Shown here in pieces: positions 1 through 13,700 of a stretch of DNA of 64,000 nt. The DNA is from Linepithema humile (lineage: Eukaryota > Arthropoda > Insecta > Hymenoptera > Formicidae): the NCBI RefSeq assembly GCF_040581485.1, contig NC_090133.1:28112139-28176138 (forward strand), in the 5' to 3' direction. A program made the translations under genes and the position numbers. Each line of letters begins with the position of its first letter. Within the stretch, counting starts at the first letter, position 1. A model generated the notes under the pieces. That model was not told the DNA's origin, made no database searches, and saw nothing but the letters and a program-made list of their open reading frames with translations.

Positions 1-766
1 CGAGTGTGAACGCCGGAATTGGGTGCACGAAAAATCAATAAAACGTCGGAACGACAGCATGCGTTGTATGTCGACCTACATTTGAGCATTAACGTTGCTA
101 TCTTGGTTTCTCTAAAAAAAAAAAAAAACCGCCTAGTTTTCTCTTTTTTCATTCGATAGTAGTCACGTGCTCCGCTTTCGATTTTTTTTTGTACATATCA
201 ATACATGACAATTTTTCTGAATGAAATTGTTACTCGATCGGTAATGTGATGATGACGAATAACATTTCCGGCCGGAACTATTTGTGTCGCTTCGAGTAGT
301 ATCAGTATCGAGCTATTAAAGGCTGTCATTACATAATATATTTTATTTGTATCAATTATTGTACTCGAAGTGTCTTACATTAGATGCGAATTCTTTTTTA
401 ATCAATCTTTTCAACTGAAATATTACAATATTTAAGCTGTGTCAAGAATTGTAGTAACTTTATTGTATATACTTCATTTCAAACTATAGTTTATTTCTTT
501 TAAATAATTCAGTGAACATTAATGCTGATTACATTGTGTTCGAATCGATATCAATAGATTAACAATTCCTACAAATTAATTCTGTATGTGACTATTAAAA
601 GAAACGGCGAAGCAATCATAATGGTATGATAGATTAGTATCATAGGATAGTGAAAAGGGAGAGTTATTACTTGCTAATTGCATTGCCTCGTGTGGATCTG
701 TTTTCTTCTTCAGACAACAGGTTATAAAAATATCTAACTTTGTAGATCAGTGTTATATGTGAAGAA

Positions 767-812
<46 letters not shown>

Positions 813-861
813 TTATATCATATATATCATATATCATTATATCATATCATTATATCATTAT

Positions 862-927
<66 letters not shown>

Positions 928-3900
928 GTTCTTGTTTTCACATTTTCATTCATCGTCTTTCCCCGATAAAAACATGAAAACCTCATGAATATCTCTATTG
1001 CGTTTTTTCTCGTTTCTATTTTCGATTAAAAATAAACTATTGCATGAATCCATCGTCGATCTAATGCAGAAGTTAATAAATAATTTCGCGGCGAGTAAAT
1101 GGAGAAACTGCTATAGTTCAAGGGACATCCTTGCAGCACGCCTGCGCTGGTCTTTCACGTGCATTCTATACTCTCGCTTCTATATGCCCGTCTTGTGCGG
1201 AACGAAAGTAACGAGAAGTTACATGGCAGTAGAGTTTGAACGGGCGAGCCGCGTGGAGTATCGCGCTGCGTATCTCTATGCCTCGTAAACATATTGAAGA
1301 TGCTACTTTCGCTTTCGCACAACTCGTTTCGCGATGTGTGAATAATTATTAACATTTATGTATCGTGTTTGTGCCTCACTTTATCGCGATGTGTTTTTTA
1401 CGATAAAATTAAGAGTGCTGCTGTCAATTTCCCCCCTTCGAAGTGTGCGATTGATTGTAATTGTATGATGGTTTACGTTTGCTCGTGTTAAATCGAACTT
1501 TCGCTCGAACAAAAACCAACTTGTTGATTTACGTGTACAAATACAAATAGAATTAATTAATTTTCAGCAGCATGCGCGTGAAAAACTCGTTACTTAATTA
1601 CATTGTCATTAATTTCGTTGGACTTTATCTGTCTTTTTTCTCCCTTTCACTCCATTCTCTCACTGTCTTCTCTTTATTTATCATGTGTTCTCTTTATTTA
1701 ATTGAAATTTATTTTTGTTTAGTATATTTTAATTTCTGTGTTGTAGTTTTTGCACTATTCAAATTTAATTTATCGAATAATTGGGTAAAAAATTACTAAA
1801 TCCTAAATTACATATATAATTTAATCATTGAAGCAAATTATTTCACCCGCTAACGGCAGATTCTTGAGGTCATTTGAAGATGAAAATGTCGAGACCGCAA
1901 TAGCTTTTAAATAGGAAATATTTGACCATGCGACAATCTGATTGTCAAAAATTCGCGCGCTGTCAGGAATATCGCACATCGAAGATGCCCTCAGACATCG
2001 TTAATTATTGATTGACAGACTCAGACGTTAATTATTGATATTGAAATAATTTATCTACTATTATTAAAATGACTTAAATTTATTTTTGTTCTATGCGGTT
2101 AATAATTTCGACAAATATTGTGGTAATAATAGCTTGAACGTTTTTTTTTCTCTTGGAATATTGACATTAGAACGGGATGCGCATCAAACTGTCAAAGCCT
2201 TCACATGAAGCGTGTCATAGACGAATTCAAGCATTTTCAATGTACAACATGCCTGAGCGCGCGAATTTTTAACAATTTGGTTGGTGAACTTTAAACACTT
2301 CCCATTTAAAAATTATTGCAGGCTCAACATTTTAGTATTTCAGATTTTTGTCTCCGAATGATTTTAGAAATTTGCCATAAACGGGTGATACGTCTTGCAA
2401 CAAATTTTTCGTATTGCTTGTCGTGTTGATATTTGCAATCGATCAGGAACCGAAAAGGTTAAAGTCATGTGTAAATTACACTAGATGCAACTTAATGGCA
2501 CATAAGTACTTTGTGTTTTCTTAGAACTTTCGAGGTATTTTATAGCACCGATATGAATACAGCGATCGATTGTAGTACATTCTACAAAAATAAACGTCGA
2601 ATGTATACATATTTTCGATGTCTCTTCGGGAAAATGCAGTTGGTTCTATTAAACCATTTGCAATTTTACTTAGTGTGACTTCGAGTAACTTAAACTTTTA
2701 TAATCTTTTGTGTACTCTTTATCGTTAAATAGTTTTTCCGTTAACAGAGTTCTCTCTTGAAGGCCGTATAAATGTTTGTACTTGCTTCAACTGCTTTATA
2801 TTTCAATTTTAATTCACATTAGAAAAGTATTCGTAATTTTTTTAAAAAGGTAGAAAAAAAATTAAAAATAACAAAGAAGAATAATTAAGAAGAAATTAAA
2901 GAGCACTAATATTTAAATTCTAAATAGCACAATTAGAAATATATTTTATATTAATTTTACTAGTCGCAACCAATTTTTAGTTTGCCCGAAGATCGATAAT
3001 TTTATTTAATACAATCGAATATTGATTCAGAACCAATAATCAGTAACAAAGAATATTGGACAAAATCGATTATTATCCTTCTTAAATCTATTAAAAAGTG
3101 TTTACAATTATGAACTAAATAATGTGCGAAAATATATTTGTGTGATAGTTTGATGATTTACATCTTATTGGAAACATCATTCGCTGTGAATTACGTCATT
3201 GATATAAGACTGTAAGATTGTGCGGGAGTATTTCGAAATAAAAAACCTCAATAACATCGCGTTATATTATGCACACGTGAATCGTCAATCTAAAAGTGTT
3301 ACATGATTGGACTTTGGTCATTTAAACCACGTCGAAGCGGCAAAGTGGAGGTGATGTTAGGTGAGTGCTATGTACGCTTTCGAAAAAAGATTTCGATTCT
3401 AATTTCAAACTTCGGACACTCGAACGAATTTAGATTATTGAAGTCCGAAATTTCTCTCGAAATTTACGTATCGGACTGCGAAATCGTTAAATGTGCGATC
3501 GTTTAGAACTGCATTTCTCGAATCGCGGATGACACGAAGTGCAATAATGACTCGATTACAAATTTCTTGCGATTGGAGTTGCGCGCTTACGGCGGCTTTA
3601 GCGTCCAGAGCCTTCTTTTTTTTTTTTTTTTTTTTTTTATTATATAATTAAGCGGATTGCCACCGCGCGCGAAAAGTGCGGAAACGGCAAAAGTTTGCAA
3701 AAGCATGAAGGAAACGTGATGAAAAAGCGGCGATGACGACGGGTGCAATGACTATGTGGCGCGCTGACCCGAGAAGCCAAGAGTCATTCTCCCTTTCCTT
3801 CCTGCGTGAGAAGCCACCCGTGCTTTCGAGCACATGTGTGCGTCGTTGTATGCAGGGAACGCACTGTAATATTGTAATGCGGGAGAAAAAAAAAATGCAC

Positions 3901-4769
3901 GATCGCTATCTAGTCCATCATACTAATTCGACGATTTACCGCGAAGTTTCTCATGCGCGATTATTATATATGCCACGCATCTCTGAATTAACGATCCGCG
4001 TTTGTGTGACCAAGCTTCCTCTTCATTTTCCCTTTTTCTGCCCATTGTTCGCTCTTTACATTTCCCGAACTACAACAATTCAATCAATTTTCACGCCCTT
4101 TTTATCGCATTTCTTCATTTTTAGTTTATTCCCACGCATCTGTATTCATTAATCTTTTCCTTTTTAATATGTTTCTTAAGTGCTGCCTTTGTGTGAACTC
4201 AAAGTACATTGTATCTTTTGCAAAAAAATATCTCGAAAATAAATGTGCGAGGAACTATTGTGAAATTTACGCTGTAATGTTCACGATTTTTATTTTTATA
4301 CGACGGAGTGACGAAGTACAATAATTTCACGGTAACCTTAATTTTTTTCACATGCTCTTCAGCGGCATTTAATTCCTTCCGTCTATAATTTTTATATAAG
4401 AAAGAGAAGCCAAGATCTTCCGACAGACACGAAGTCGTGAGAAATTCGAAATTGAAAAACGGATCGGAGACACATGTGTCTACGTGTGTGTGTCGTTGTA
4501 CAGTTAAAATGCCGAGATAGATGTCTCAATTGTTGCGATTACGCGAAAAAATTGAACGTTACGGAAAGAATTATTACAGCATTTTTTTCTACTTTTTAAA
4601 ATAAACATTTCTATGTAATTTTTATGTGTACTCTACTTGTTGAATGGTCATCATACTGAATTACAACTTTCATGTTTGTGTCAACAATTTATAATTTACG
4701 TAGACAAAGTATAGCGTTGCTCGTTCGACATATTTAAGTAAAATCTTGCGGTATGCGTTTTCGTTACAG
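1..4769. other. Upstream intron sequence of canoe, no coding exon recognised
   Basis: This AT-rich stretch precedes the first canoe exon that I can recognise. That exon begins in phase 1, so the message must continue upstream and this is most simply intron. It holds a long AT microsatellite (about 769-924), several A or T runs (for example 3618-3639) and scattered short open frames with no family resemblance. A slightly more GC-rich patch at about 3500-4000 has open frames on both strands but no splice-supported exon. Confidence 0.6.
769..924. repeat. (AT)n microsatellite with interspersed CATTAT units
   Basis: Two long AT runs flank a block of ATCATTAT-type variants. The open frames here encode only Ile-Tyr repeats and are not genes. 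Confidence 0.95.
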
Positions 4770-7700
4770 GTTCCATTATGTTTCACGTGAGAAGGAGGCC
4801 CGCGGATTACATGCCGCGAAAACGGAAAAAGAAACCCGCCGGCAAGTGGAACGAATTGGATCACAGGTATAGTTTGAAGGAAATTTTTATCGTCGCATAT
4901 TGCTGACGCGTTGTGGCGGCAAATTTGATCCCCCGCGCAAAAGTAAAATCCACAATCCTCTTGCAAAACAATGGCAAACCAGCATTAAAATTGCCTAAGC
5001 ATCTGCGAGAGATCACGCTCAGACATGAATGTAAGAGCTGAGGAGGAAGATCGATGAGAGCTCGATCGATACATATCAATATTGATTTAATTAAACACCT
5101 GGATAATCGAAACTCGAATTAAATCCTTGCAGATACGAGGATGAGAGATTGCCATTCTTGCTGGAGCTTAATTCCGACGGCAGCGATATCCCAAACGGCG
5201 CCGGAGTGCGACACCGGTTGCAGCCGAACGTGACGGAAGTGGGATCGGAAAGACCCATAGGACCGCAAGCGGTGCAAGCACAAACGCTGACGCTGCCGGG
5301 ACCGACAGTGATGCCCAGGCATTGCGTCATAGCCTTCACCGAGAACATCGTCACTCTCACGCCATGTTCCAGAGATGCGCATACATACGTGAATAACCAA
5401 AGGATACATCAGACCACCATACTGCAGGTGCGTTTCTATTGTTTTTGCCACCGGAAGTGTGCTCATATATCTCTATCTTATTTTGCATTCGCGCAAGACG
5501 CTCCAAAGTCGTGTATTAAAGTGCTGAAAGAATTAAATAATACAAATCTTTACGATTTTTTTATAGTAGCGAAATGTAAGGATTTTAAAGCTGGCCAATC
5601 GTAGGCTACATTCAGATCATTGGTGTCTGAATTGTGCGTATAATAGATTAGTGATAATTTATATTTCATGTTAATATTCACCGACGCTAGCAAAAAATTT
5701 ATATGATGAATATTTACAAAGTGAAGCAACAATAAAGCGAAAAGTGATAGTTGATCTTACATTTTGAGTTATCGAATAACGAAAAGTGACAATAAATTGA
5801 ATGATTTATGCTTGTAGAATGGAGCTATCGTCAAATTTGGTAGGATGTACACATTTCGATTTATCGATCCGGCACCGGAGGAGCGCATCAGACAGAGACA
5901 CGACTCTAACAAGCAGATAGACTATGCTTATGATCGGTAAGTTCGAAACTTGTACACATTTCTTCTCTTCTTCATCGTGATCAGGTGAGAATAGATTATG
6001 AAGATGCACGAATGTTGTTCATTAGTTGTGCAATTTAACTATTACTCGTGTTTTCACGCATTTTGAATACACTTACAGTGACTCGTTACAATTATGAGAC
6101 ATTCTTATCGCTATTGAAGTTTAGATAGATAGACTACAATTAGTCCGTTAGTGTTTTAATATTAGTTATTTTCTTTTTTATCAATTTCGTTATAATGGAA
6201 TAAATAACCTTATTTTCCAAAGGTCCACCTTTGGATAAATAACCTTTTTCACAAACTGTGATAAATCTAAAAGTCATTTCTTTTACAAATTAAAAGGCGC
6301 AGTGAATTTTTTTGATATTCTACTATAACAAACTGCTAAAATACGATTACTGATAAGAGATAAAAAAAATTTTTTTTTATCTCTTATCTTTGACTAATCA
6401 ATCTGTGGCTACTTATTGTATTCTATTAATCTTTTCCGGACGGGAGTCTTCTATCGGTGAAAACCTTTGGAAAATAAGATCTTGTGTAAATTACTTTGCT
6501 AGAAATCCTCCTGTTCTGAAAGGGTTAAGTTTTTCATACTTTCGACCAAAACCGCATTACCTTATTAGAGAACCAAAGCACATTGTCCTGCGCATTAAGA
6601 GATTTGATTTTTCATTTTTGCCACTTCTTGTTTATTGCGCTCCGTTTGCTTTACGTTTGCTTTTCTCGTTGCGATATTCGCTTCGCACGATACGTCACAA
6701 TAGACGCTCACCGGATGCTACCAGTCAGGATGTTAGCTCGGAGAAATTTCACCCGGGATCGGCAACGTCGAATGGCAGCGGCGGTCAGACACCAGGTCAG
6801 ACTCAGGAACGAGCGGCCCCGTCGAGCCCTTCCAAGTCCGCCGCTGTCGCAGCCCGTAGTCCTCGTAGTCCCACGCACCCTCCAGAGTCCACGCACAATT
6901 ACGAGACCACGTTTGATCTGGACGGGAACGTGGAGACCGCCAGTCTGAGCAGCAGCAGAGACGGCAACAGGTAGAGTGATACGTGCGCTGAATCGATGCC
7001 AAATTTTACGGCGCTTGACTCCGGCCGAGAAAAAGATAGACACACGTGCTAGGACTGCACTTTTATAGCGAAGAATCCAGACCGCGTAGATTTTCCTTTT
7101 TAGAAAGCGTTCGCGACCACGAAGCTTTTATCAGGAGTAATCATAAAAAAAAAGTAGTCTTTCTTTTTTAGTTTTAAGAGGATCCTAAAGTGGTCTGTTT
7201 TACCTATTTTTTTCAAATACACTTAACTTTTTTTTGGCTGTGTAGAATGAAAAGTCCTTTTCTGTAAGTAAAGTACATATGCTAATACACTACGGATGGT
7301 CGATTTGAAAGGATTTTTCAAGCCACGCAGCCAAAAAAAACGAATTTTACGAAAAGTAGAAGGTAAAACAGAGACGTATCTGTTTTACCTTCTACTTTTC
7401 GTAAAATTCGTTTTTTTTGGCTGCGTGGCTTGAAAAATCCTTTCAAATCGACCATCCGTAGTGTATTAGCATATGTATTTTACTTACAGAAAAACTGTAA
7501 TTGGATTTACGTGAAATTATTCTTAGCCGATTAAGCCGAATTCTGCAAATTCTCGGAATACACAAATATTATCAAGTGTTCTTCTAGAAAAAAGAATAAT
7601 GCACCGCAAAGTGAATTGCGTTTGTTCTTCTAGAGATATTAATGTTTCATTCTTTTGAAAAAGAGAGAGATAAAAGATCCGAAGATAATCGGATTCGAGG

Positions 7701-10700
7701 AAAGAAGTTGATCTATGGCGAATTGCTTGCAGACTCTCACAGTACGATCGGCAGGCGTGGGGCGCAGATCCGATCCTGCCGGCCGTCCTGGAGTTCCTCG
7801 AAGAGACCGAGGAAGCGTTCCTTCATGCCGTCATCACAGACGTGGAGCCCTCGGCGCCGCAGTTCAAGCTGGCGCCGACTTACACTCTTTATCTGAGCGC
7901 GAGATATCGCGCCAGCACTCATTACAGGCCGGAATTGCAGCCCACGGAGAGGGCGCATCGGCTCACCCTCATGCTGGCGAATGTCGCCACCATGATTCAG
8001 CGCGTTATCCAGGTAGCTCGACACGAATCACCCTCTTTTTTTTTTTTTTTTTTTCTCTCATTTTAAAACGATCTGGCTCGACATTGATTCCACGCTCGCG
8101 GACGGCTTTTAAAACGGATTTTCTTCTCCCAGGAACGCTACATGAATGCTTCGTCGTTGGCATTTTGGTTGGCGAACGGCTCGGAGCTGCTGCACATGTT
8201 GAAGAGCGATCGTCACGTGGGCGCGTTTTCCACGCGCGCGCAGGACATCCTGGTGGACGCAGTGCACACGGCATTCGGCTCGCTCGTGCGTTGCGTCACT
8301 CTGGAACTGACGCCGGCGATGACGCAGTTCATGGCAGACGCGGATGAGCCAGCGAAGGAAGCCGGGGTGCTGCAAATCTTCTCGAACACGATGACGCTGC
8401 TGCGACGGTGCCGCGTGAACGCCGCGCTGACGATACAGCTGTTCAGCCATCTGTTCCACGCGATCAACGCCACGGCTTTCAACACCCTCGTTTCCAACGG
8501 AAACTTGTGCGTCAGATGGTTCGGGCGCAGGCTTAAAGCGAGGCTGAACGCTCTGGAAACCTGGGCCGAGAGGCAGGGCTTGGAGCTCGCCAGTCAATGC
8601 CACTTGGCGACGATTATGCAAGCGACTCACCTGCTACAAGCACCCAAGTACAATGCCGAGGAGCTGGCCACGCTAAGCTCAACTTGTTTTAAATTGAACT
8701 CGCTGCAGGTGAGGGCGTTGCTGCAAAAATATCAGCCGGCCACGGACGAGCCCAGGCTACCCGCCGAGCTGATCGAGAACGTAGTGAGAGTGAGTGGAAA
8801 TGACGAATTGGACGAATCTATTCGTATTCACATTAGATCGCCATTTGTTTTACGCTGCGTAATGAATCTTGCAGGTGGCGGAAAGTGTTGCGGACACGCT
8901 CGCGCGTGCGGACGGTCGCGAAATAAGACTGGAAGAGGAGCCTGTTCTCGGATTAGCGTTGCTGCTGCCCGAGGATGGCTACAGCTGCGAAGTGATAAGA
9001 GGCGTTCCACCGGGATTGGCCGAGTTCCTCGCGCCTCTGCAACGAGACGGTTTGTGTCGAATGGCAGCCCAGCCTACTAGCAGCGGCTACTGGACTATTT
9101 ACATGATAGACCACCACAACAATGTAAGCTGCGAGATTTCAATGGTCTTCGTATGTGACGCATTTTTTTACGACAAAAATTACCATTTCATTTTTCATGC
9201 AGATGCGTAGTCCCAGCGCGATGAGCAACAGATCGGGTGGCTACGTTGGCCATATTAATCAAAATCAAGCTCAGCCAGAGATACAAGTTATTAAGTTGCA
9301 TAAAAGTACCAACGGCATGGGTTTAAGCATCGTTGCGGCGAAGGTGTGCACCTTCAATTGCGTACATTTCCATTTATCACAATCTAATTATGTTATATAT
9401 ATTTTTTTTAATCTTTTGTATGCAGGGCGCAGGGCAGGATCGACTGGGTATCTATATTAAAAGCGTTGTTGCTGGCGGTGCCGCTGATGCTGTAAGTAAT
9501 TACAAGTATAAGTTCATATCTGTCATTTATAAAAATCCATTTAATCGAATGTGACACGAAAGAAAAAGATACTGAATGATAAATCAACTCAACGTTGCTT
9601 TAGGATTAAGTATAAAATTAGAGAATTTATATTTATTTTCCGGTAATTTTGACGGTGATCATTGCGCAATCTTACATTAATTTACTTTTATGTGTCTGTT
9701 TTTCAGGATGGTAGATTAACGGCGGGCGATCAGTTGCTCAAAGTCGACGGACAAAGTCTGGTTGGAATCACACAAGAAAAGTAAGGCAGATTCAAAATGC
9801 TAGTTTAATGAATCAATTGACAGAGAAATTTCTTAAATTGCAAAATTTTACAGGGCTGCAGAATATCTCGTACGTACGGGTCCGATTGTAACGTTGGAAG
9901 TGGCGAAGCAAGGCGCTATATATCACGGACTCGCGACGTTATTATCTCAACCTTCTCCTGTGATGACGAGAGGTACGTGCGCGCAGTTTAGCAATAAATT
10001 CCCACAATTCCCGCTTCTTAACAACAGAGCTAATTTGACCTTTCGCGCAAGAGGGTTCATATCACATTAATCTCACACGTCACGTTTCTGTCAGTGAGCC
10101 AAAACAATCGAGACTGTTGCGAAGAATTTTCACTCCTAAAGTCCAATTATCGTACGTTTAAGAATTCCAAACTGAAGGAGAACTTTTGTATCTGAAATAA
10201 CTTTCGTCCAACGATCGAGCCGATGACTTTCACGCTTCAAGCGCAGTGTGTATCGGCAGGATCTTATTTTACAAGACACTAAACCGGATACTTTGTCGTG
10301 TACGGTGACCGCTCTGTCAGAATAACTTCTTCCGCTTCGCTTCGCTCGAAAGAAATCTGCTTTACTAACGCTTGACTAACCACTTGTTTCGTGCAGCATA
10401 TAAAACTCGGCCGAAGTCCGAGCTGTTAGAACCGGCGGTAGGAGCAGCAGAAGCGACCGGCGGTCAGCCAGCCGCATCGCGCTCGATGGGTGACCTGTTG
10501 TCCTTCCCGAAACGGGCGACGTCTCAGAGCTTAGCTCAACCAGGTGCGACCACGTCTCAGTGCGCCATCGAGGCGCCTTTCTATCCTAATCGTCCGATCG
10601 ACCGAGGCTTTCCACGAAGCGACCCGACCGAGTCGCGCTTCGCGCAGCAAGATCCGTTTTCCGCTTGCCGCCCGAGAAGCGCGTACCACCGCGCTTTCTA

Positions 10701-13700
10701 TCCCGTCGACGAGTTTCGCGGCGCCGTCGACAGGAGAGAGTACTCTTGCCGTCCTTCCACCCCCACCGTCTCCCCCGTGCGTCTTCCCGGTCTTCGCATG
10801 CCCTGCCCCCTCATCTCCATCACGTGCGACAACGAGATGCCGTCCATCGTGTATCAGGACGACGAGAGCGACGGTAAGATCACGGAGGAGGATGAGAGCG
10901 CGGCGGAGCGCGGCGAGATCGCCGCGGGCGACTCGACGGACTCTTTCGATCCGTTCGAGAGGATCGCCACTCCGCCGCGCGAGTACGCGGAGGCGGCGAT
11001 AGATTACAAGCATTCGTTACTGGCGCGGCCGCTCGCCCTCCACACAAACGTTTTCGACAATATACCGTACATCGATCAAACCGACGACGCGAACTTCACG
11101 GAATCTTCCGAGTGCGTCGAGGGGGAACGGCGCGAGTGTAAGCGCTGCGACAAAGGGGACTGCGACGGCAATTCTAATTTTAGAGATTCGCAGAAGTGCG
11201 TAGCCACGGCGGATCGTCGGCGGGCCGCGACTTCTCAGGAATCCGACTTTGAATTTGACGCCTGTTGCGATGTGAAATGCTCGTCGACCGACGCTTCCCC
11301 GCTTACGAATGAATTGGTCGTTAAAGATGCCACGATCGCGCCAGGTTTCGTCACAGAATCTCCGTCGAATGACTCGTTGCGGCTTGGAAGTTTGAATACC
11401 GGCGCAAAACGTACATTGAACATCGACGAACAGGACAAGTTGGATGACATTTCCAATTCTGATTACGCGGACGAGTCCAGCTCCACAATTTACGACGATG
11501 ACGGATCGAACAGAGACGCGGGAGAGGAAATTTCGACTTCTAAGATGTACACGGCGATGCCGGAATTGCATCTCGATCTAAGCGGACTGAACAGCGATAT
11601 ATCCAGCGACGAATCCAAGACGGAGAAGTGCTGGAAGTCGCCGGAAGAAGTGCGCTTAGGGTGCGGCAGAGTCGCGGCGCTGGCGAAGCATTTCTCGAAG
11701 CTCGGCGACGCCGGTTTGATCAAGTTCAAAACCACGAAGCTGACCGACTTCCGTCAGTTCGTGTCGGAGCCGAATATCACGGCGTCGGAGACGAGCGGCG
11801 TGCCGTCACGCGCGCAGAAAGGATGCAAATCGGACTCGGATCTGGCGAGAGAGGCGAACGGAAATGTTCGGATCGGCGAGAACGGCGATCTCATCTCGAC
11901 TAGCGTTGAAACTGACGACGACCTCGCGATCGAGGAATGCAGATTCCATCGTTGCGGCGCTAAACGAGTCACCGTCTCCGGGACTTCCTCGCTGAACGAG
12001 GAGCGAGTTGACGCTCGGAAAAATTCGGTCCCGACGACGGACGACGAAGATTGCGATGCGAACGAAAGTCGTCTTGCCGGAGATTGCAAAAGTACGCCGG
12101 TCGAACGGGTCGGCAAAATGGAGGACAGCTCGAGGCTCTCCTTGAAGCAGCAGCAAGTGATCGCGCAACAGCTCGAGCAGTTCTCGAATCTGGATGACAC
12201 TGACGCGCCTTTATTTATTCCAGAGCAGAGCGCGAAGCGGGCCTCCTCCGTTTCGTTGAAGAGCGAAACCGACGGCGGGGCGTCCGCCTTCGGTGATTCG
12301 ACCCGGTCAAATTTGACGGATCAAGCGGCGACAGCGTCTCGAGAGAGATTACCGTCGTCGAGTGACGGAAGAACGAGACAGCAGGCTTCCAGTCCTCCGT
12401 TATCCTCCTCTCTGCCTTCCGTTCATTTCCCTTCATCTTCCGTCGCGCTGTCACTTTCGAACGTGAAAAATTCTTTATCCGCCGAGGACAAGTCGCAAGT
12501 CTATCGATACGTCTCCGAGAAATATCCCAACTCTCGCTTATTTCTAGACATCTCTTACTCCTCCGCGAAAAGTTGCTCCGACGACAATTTGAAAGGTTTG
12601 GCGCTTCCGTCACGCGCGAACGTGCATTTGCGATCGCAGGATGATAAATTCGACACTCTGCGCGTGCAAATCGCCAGACCGCTCTGCCGCAGCGAAAATA
12701 ACCTGATCGGCGCTGCAATTTGCGAAAGGGAAGAGGCTTGTCACGGCGGATCGCACGCCAAGTTGACACGTAATTGTAAGAACACTCCAAGCTGCAAGCG
12801 TTTATCCGCCGATGAAATGGAATTGTCTGAAAATCCTTGTCAAGAGATTGACTCGTCTCGCGATGGAGCGAAGAACGCGAAGCTCGAGGGAAAAGCGCGA
12901 TCGTATCATCGTTCTCTCGAAGAACTGAAATTGAACAAGCGAGGAATCAGCTCGGCGAGTTCCGCTTCGACTCGAATTGTTCAAGTTCCAAAGAGATTTG
13001 ACGATAAACTAGACTCCGAGAATAAACGGGGGACGCGGTGGAATCGGCATCGATCATTCGAGGTACTAAAGTCGAGAAGAGAATTGAGCGAGCAGCACAG
13101 TCGGATGAATCCAGCCGCTGAATTACCGAGAGAGAAATCTCGCGCGAAACGCGTGAGTCACGATTGGCCGAGAGGAAGCGCTCTCGAATTGTCGCGCGGG
13201 AGCGAAACGGAAGACGAGGAGCGACAAAGGTGGCGGACGAAACGAAAATCTCGGAGCGAACTGGACATTTCGAAGCGGAAGCCCGATTTGGAGAGGAACG
13301 ATTGGAGCTTCCGCGAGATCAGCTCGCTGAATGATCAGTCCGCCTCGCGTAAGCCAACAATTGCGTGTTGTGCATTGAATGTGCGTTTAGCCGGCGTCTG
13401 TCTTGCCACGAGCACTGCCTAAGCGAGAATGGAAAAGTGAATATTTGCAAACGAATCGATGTAGCATGATTTGTTAGATCTGTCACGATTTATTCTCCCG
13501 TTTATTATTTATTTAAAATAGGTTGATCGTCACGTCCCATCGACACTCTTACATTTTTCAGTACCACAGCACGATTGACGAGCGATCGATAAACTGACCA
13601 AGTTATTTCTACGAGATTGTAGAATTGTAAAAGCGAAATGAAGCGAATGGTCGACGCATGCGCGAAAATCAAATCCACGACAGCTTCCTCTCAGCAAGAC

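Noticed and set aside
750..977. Small frames in the AT microsatellite
   Set aside because: Ile-Tyr repeat translation of simple sequence.
11017..12984. Long antisense frames across the canoe cassette exon
   Set aside because: They are shadows of a GC-rich coding exon and have no domain or splice support.
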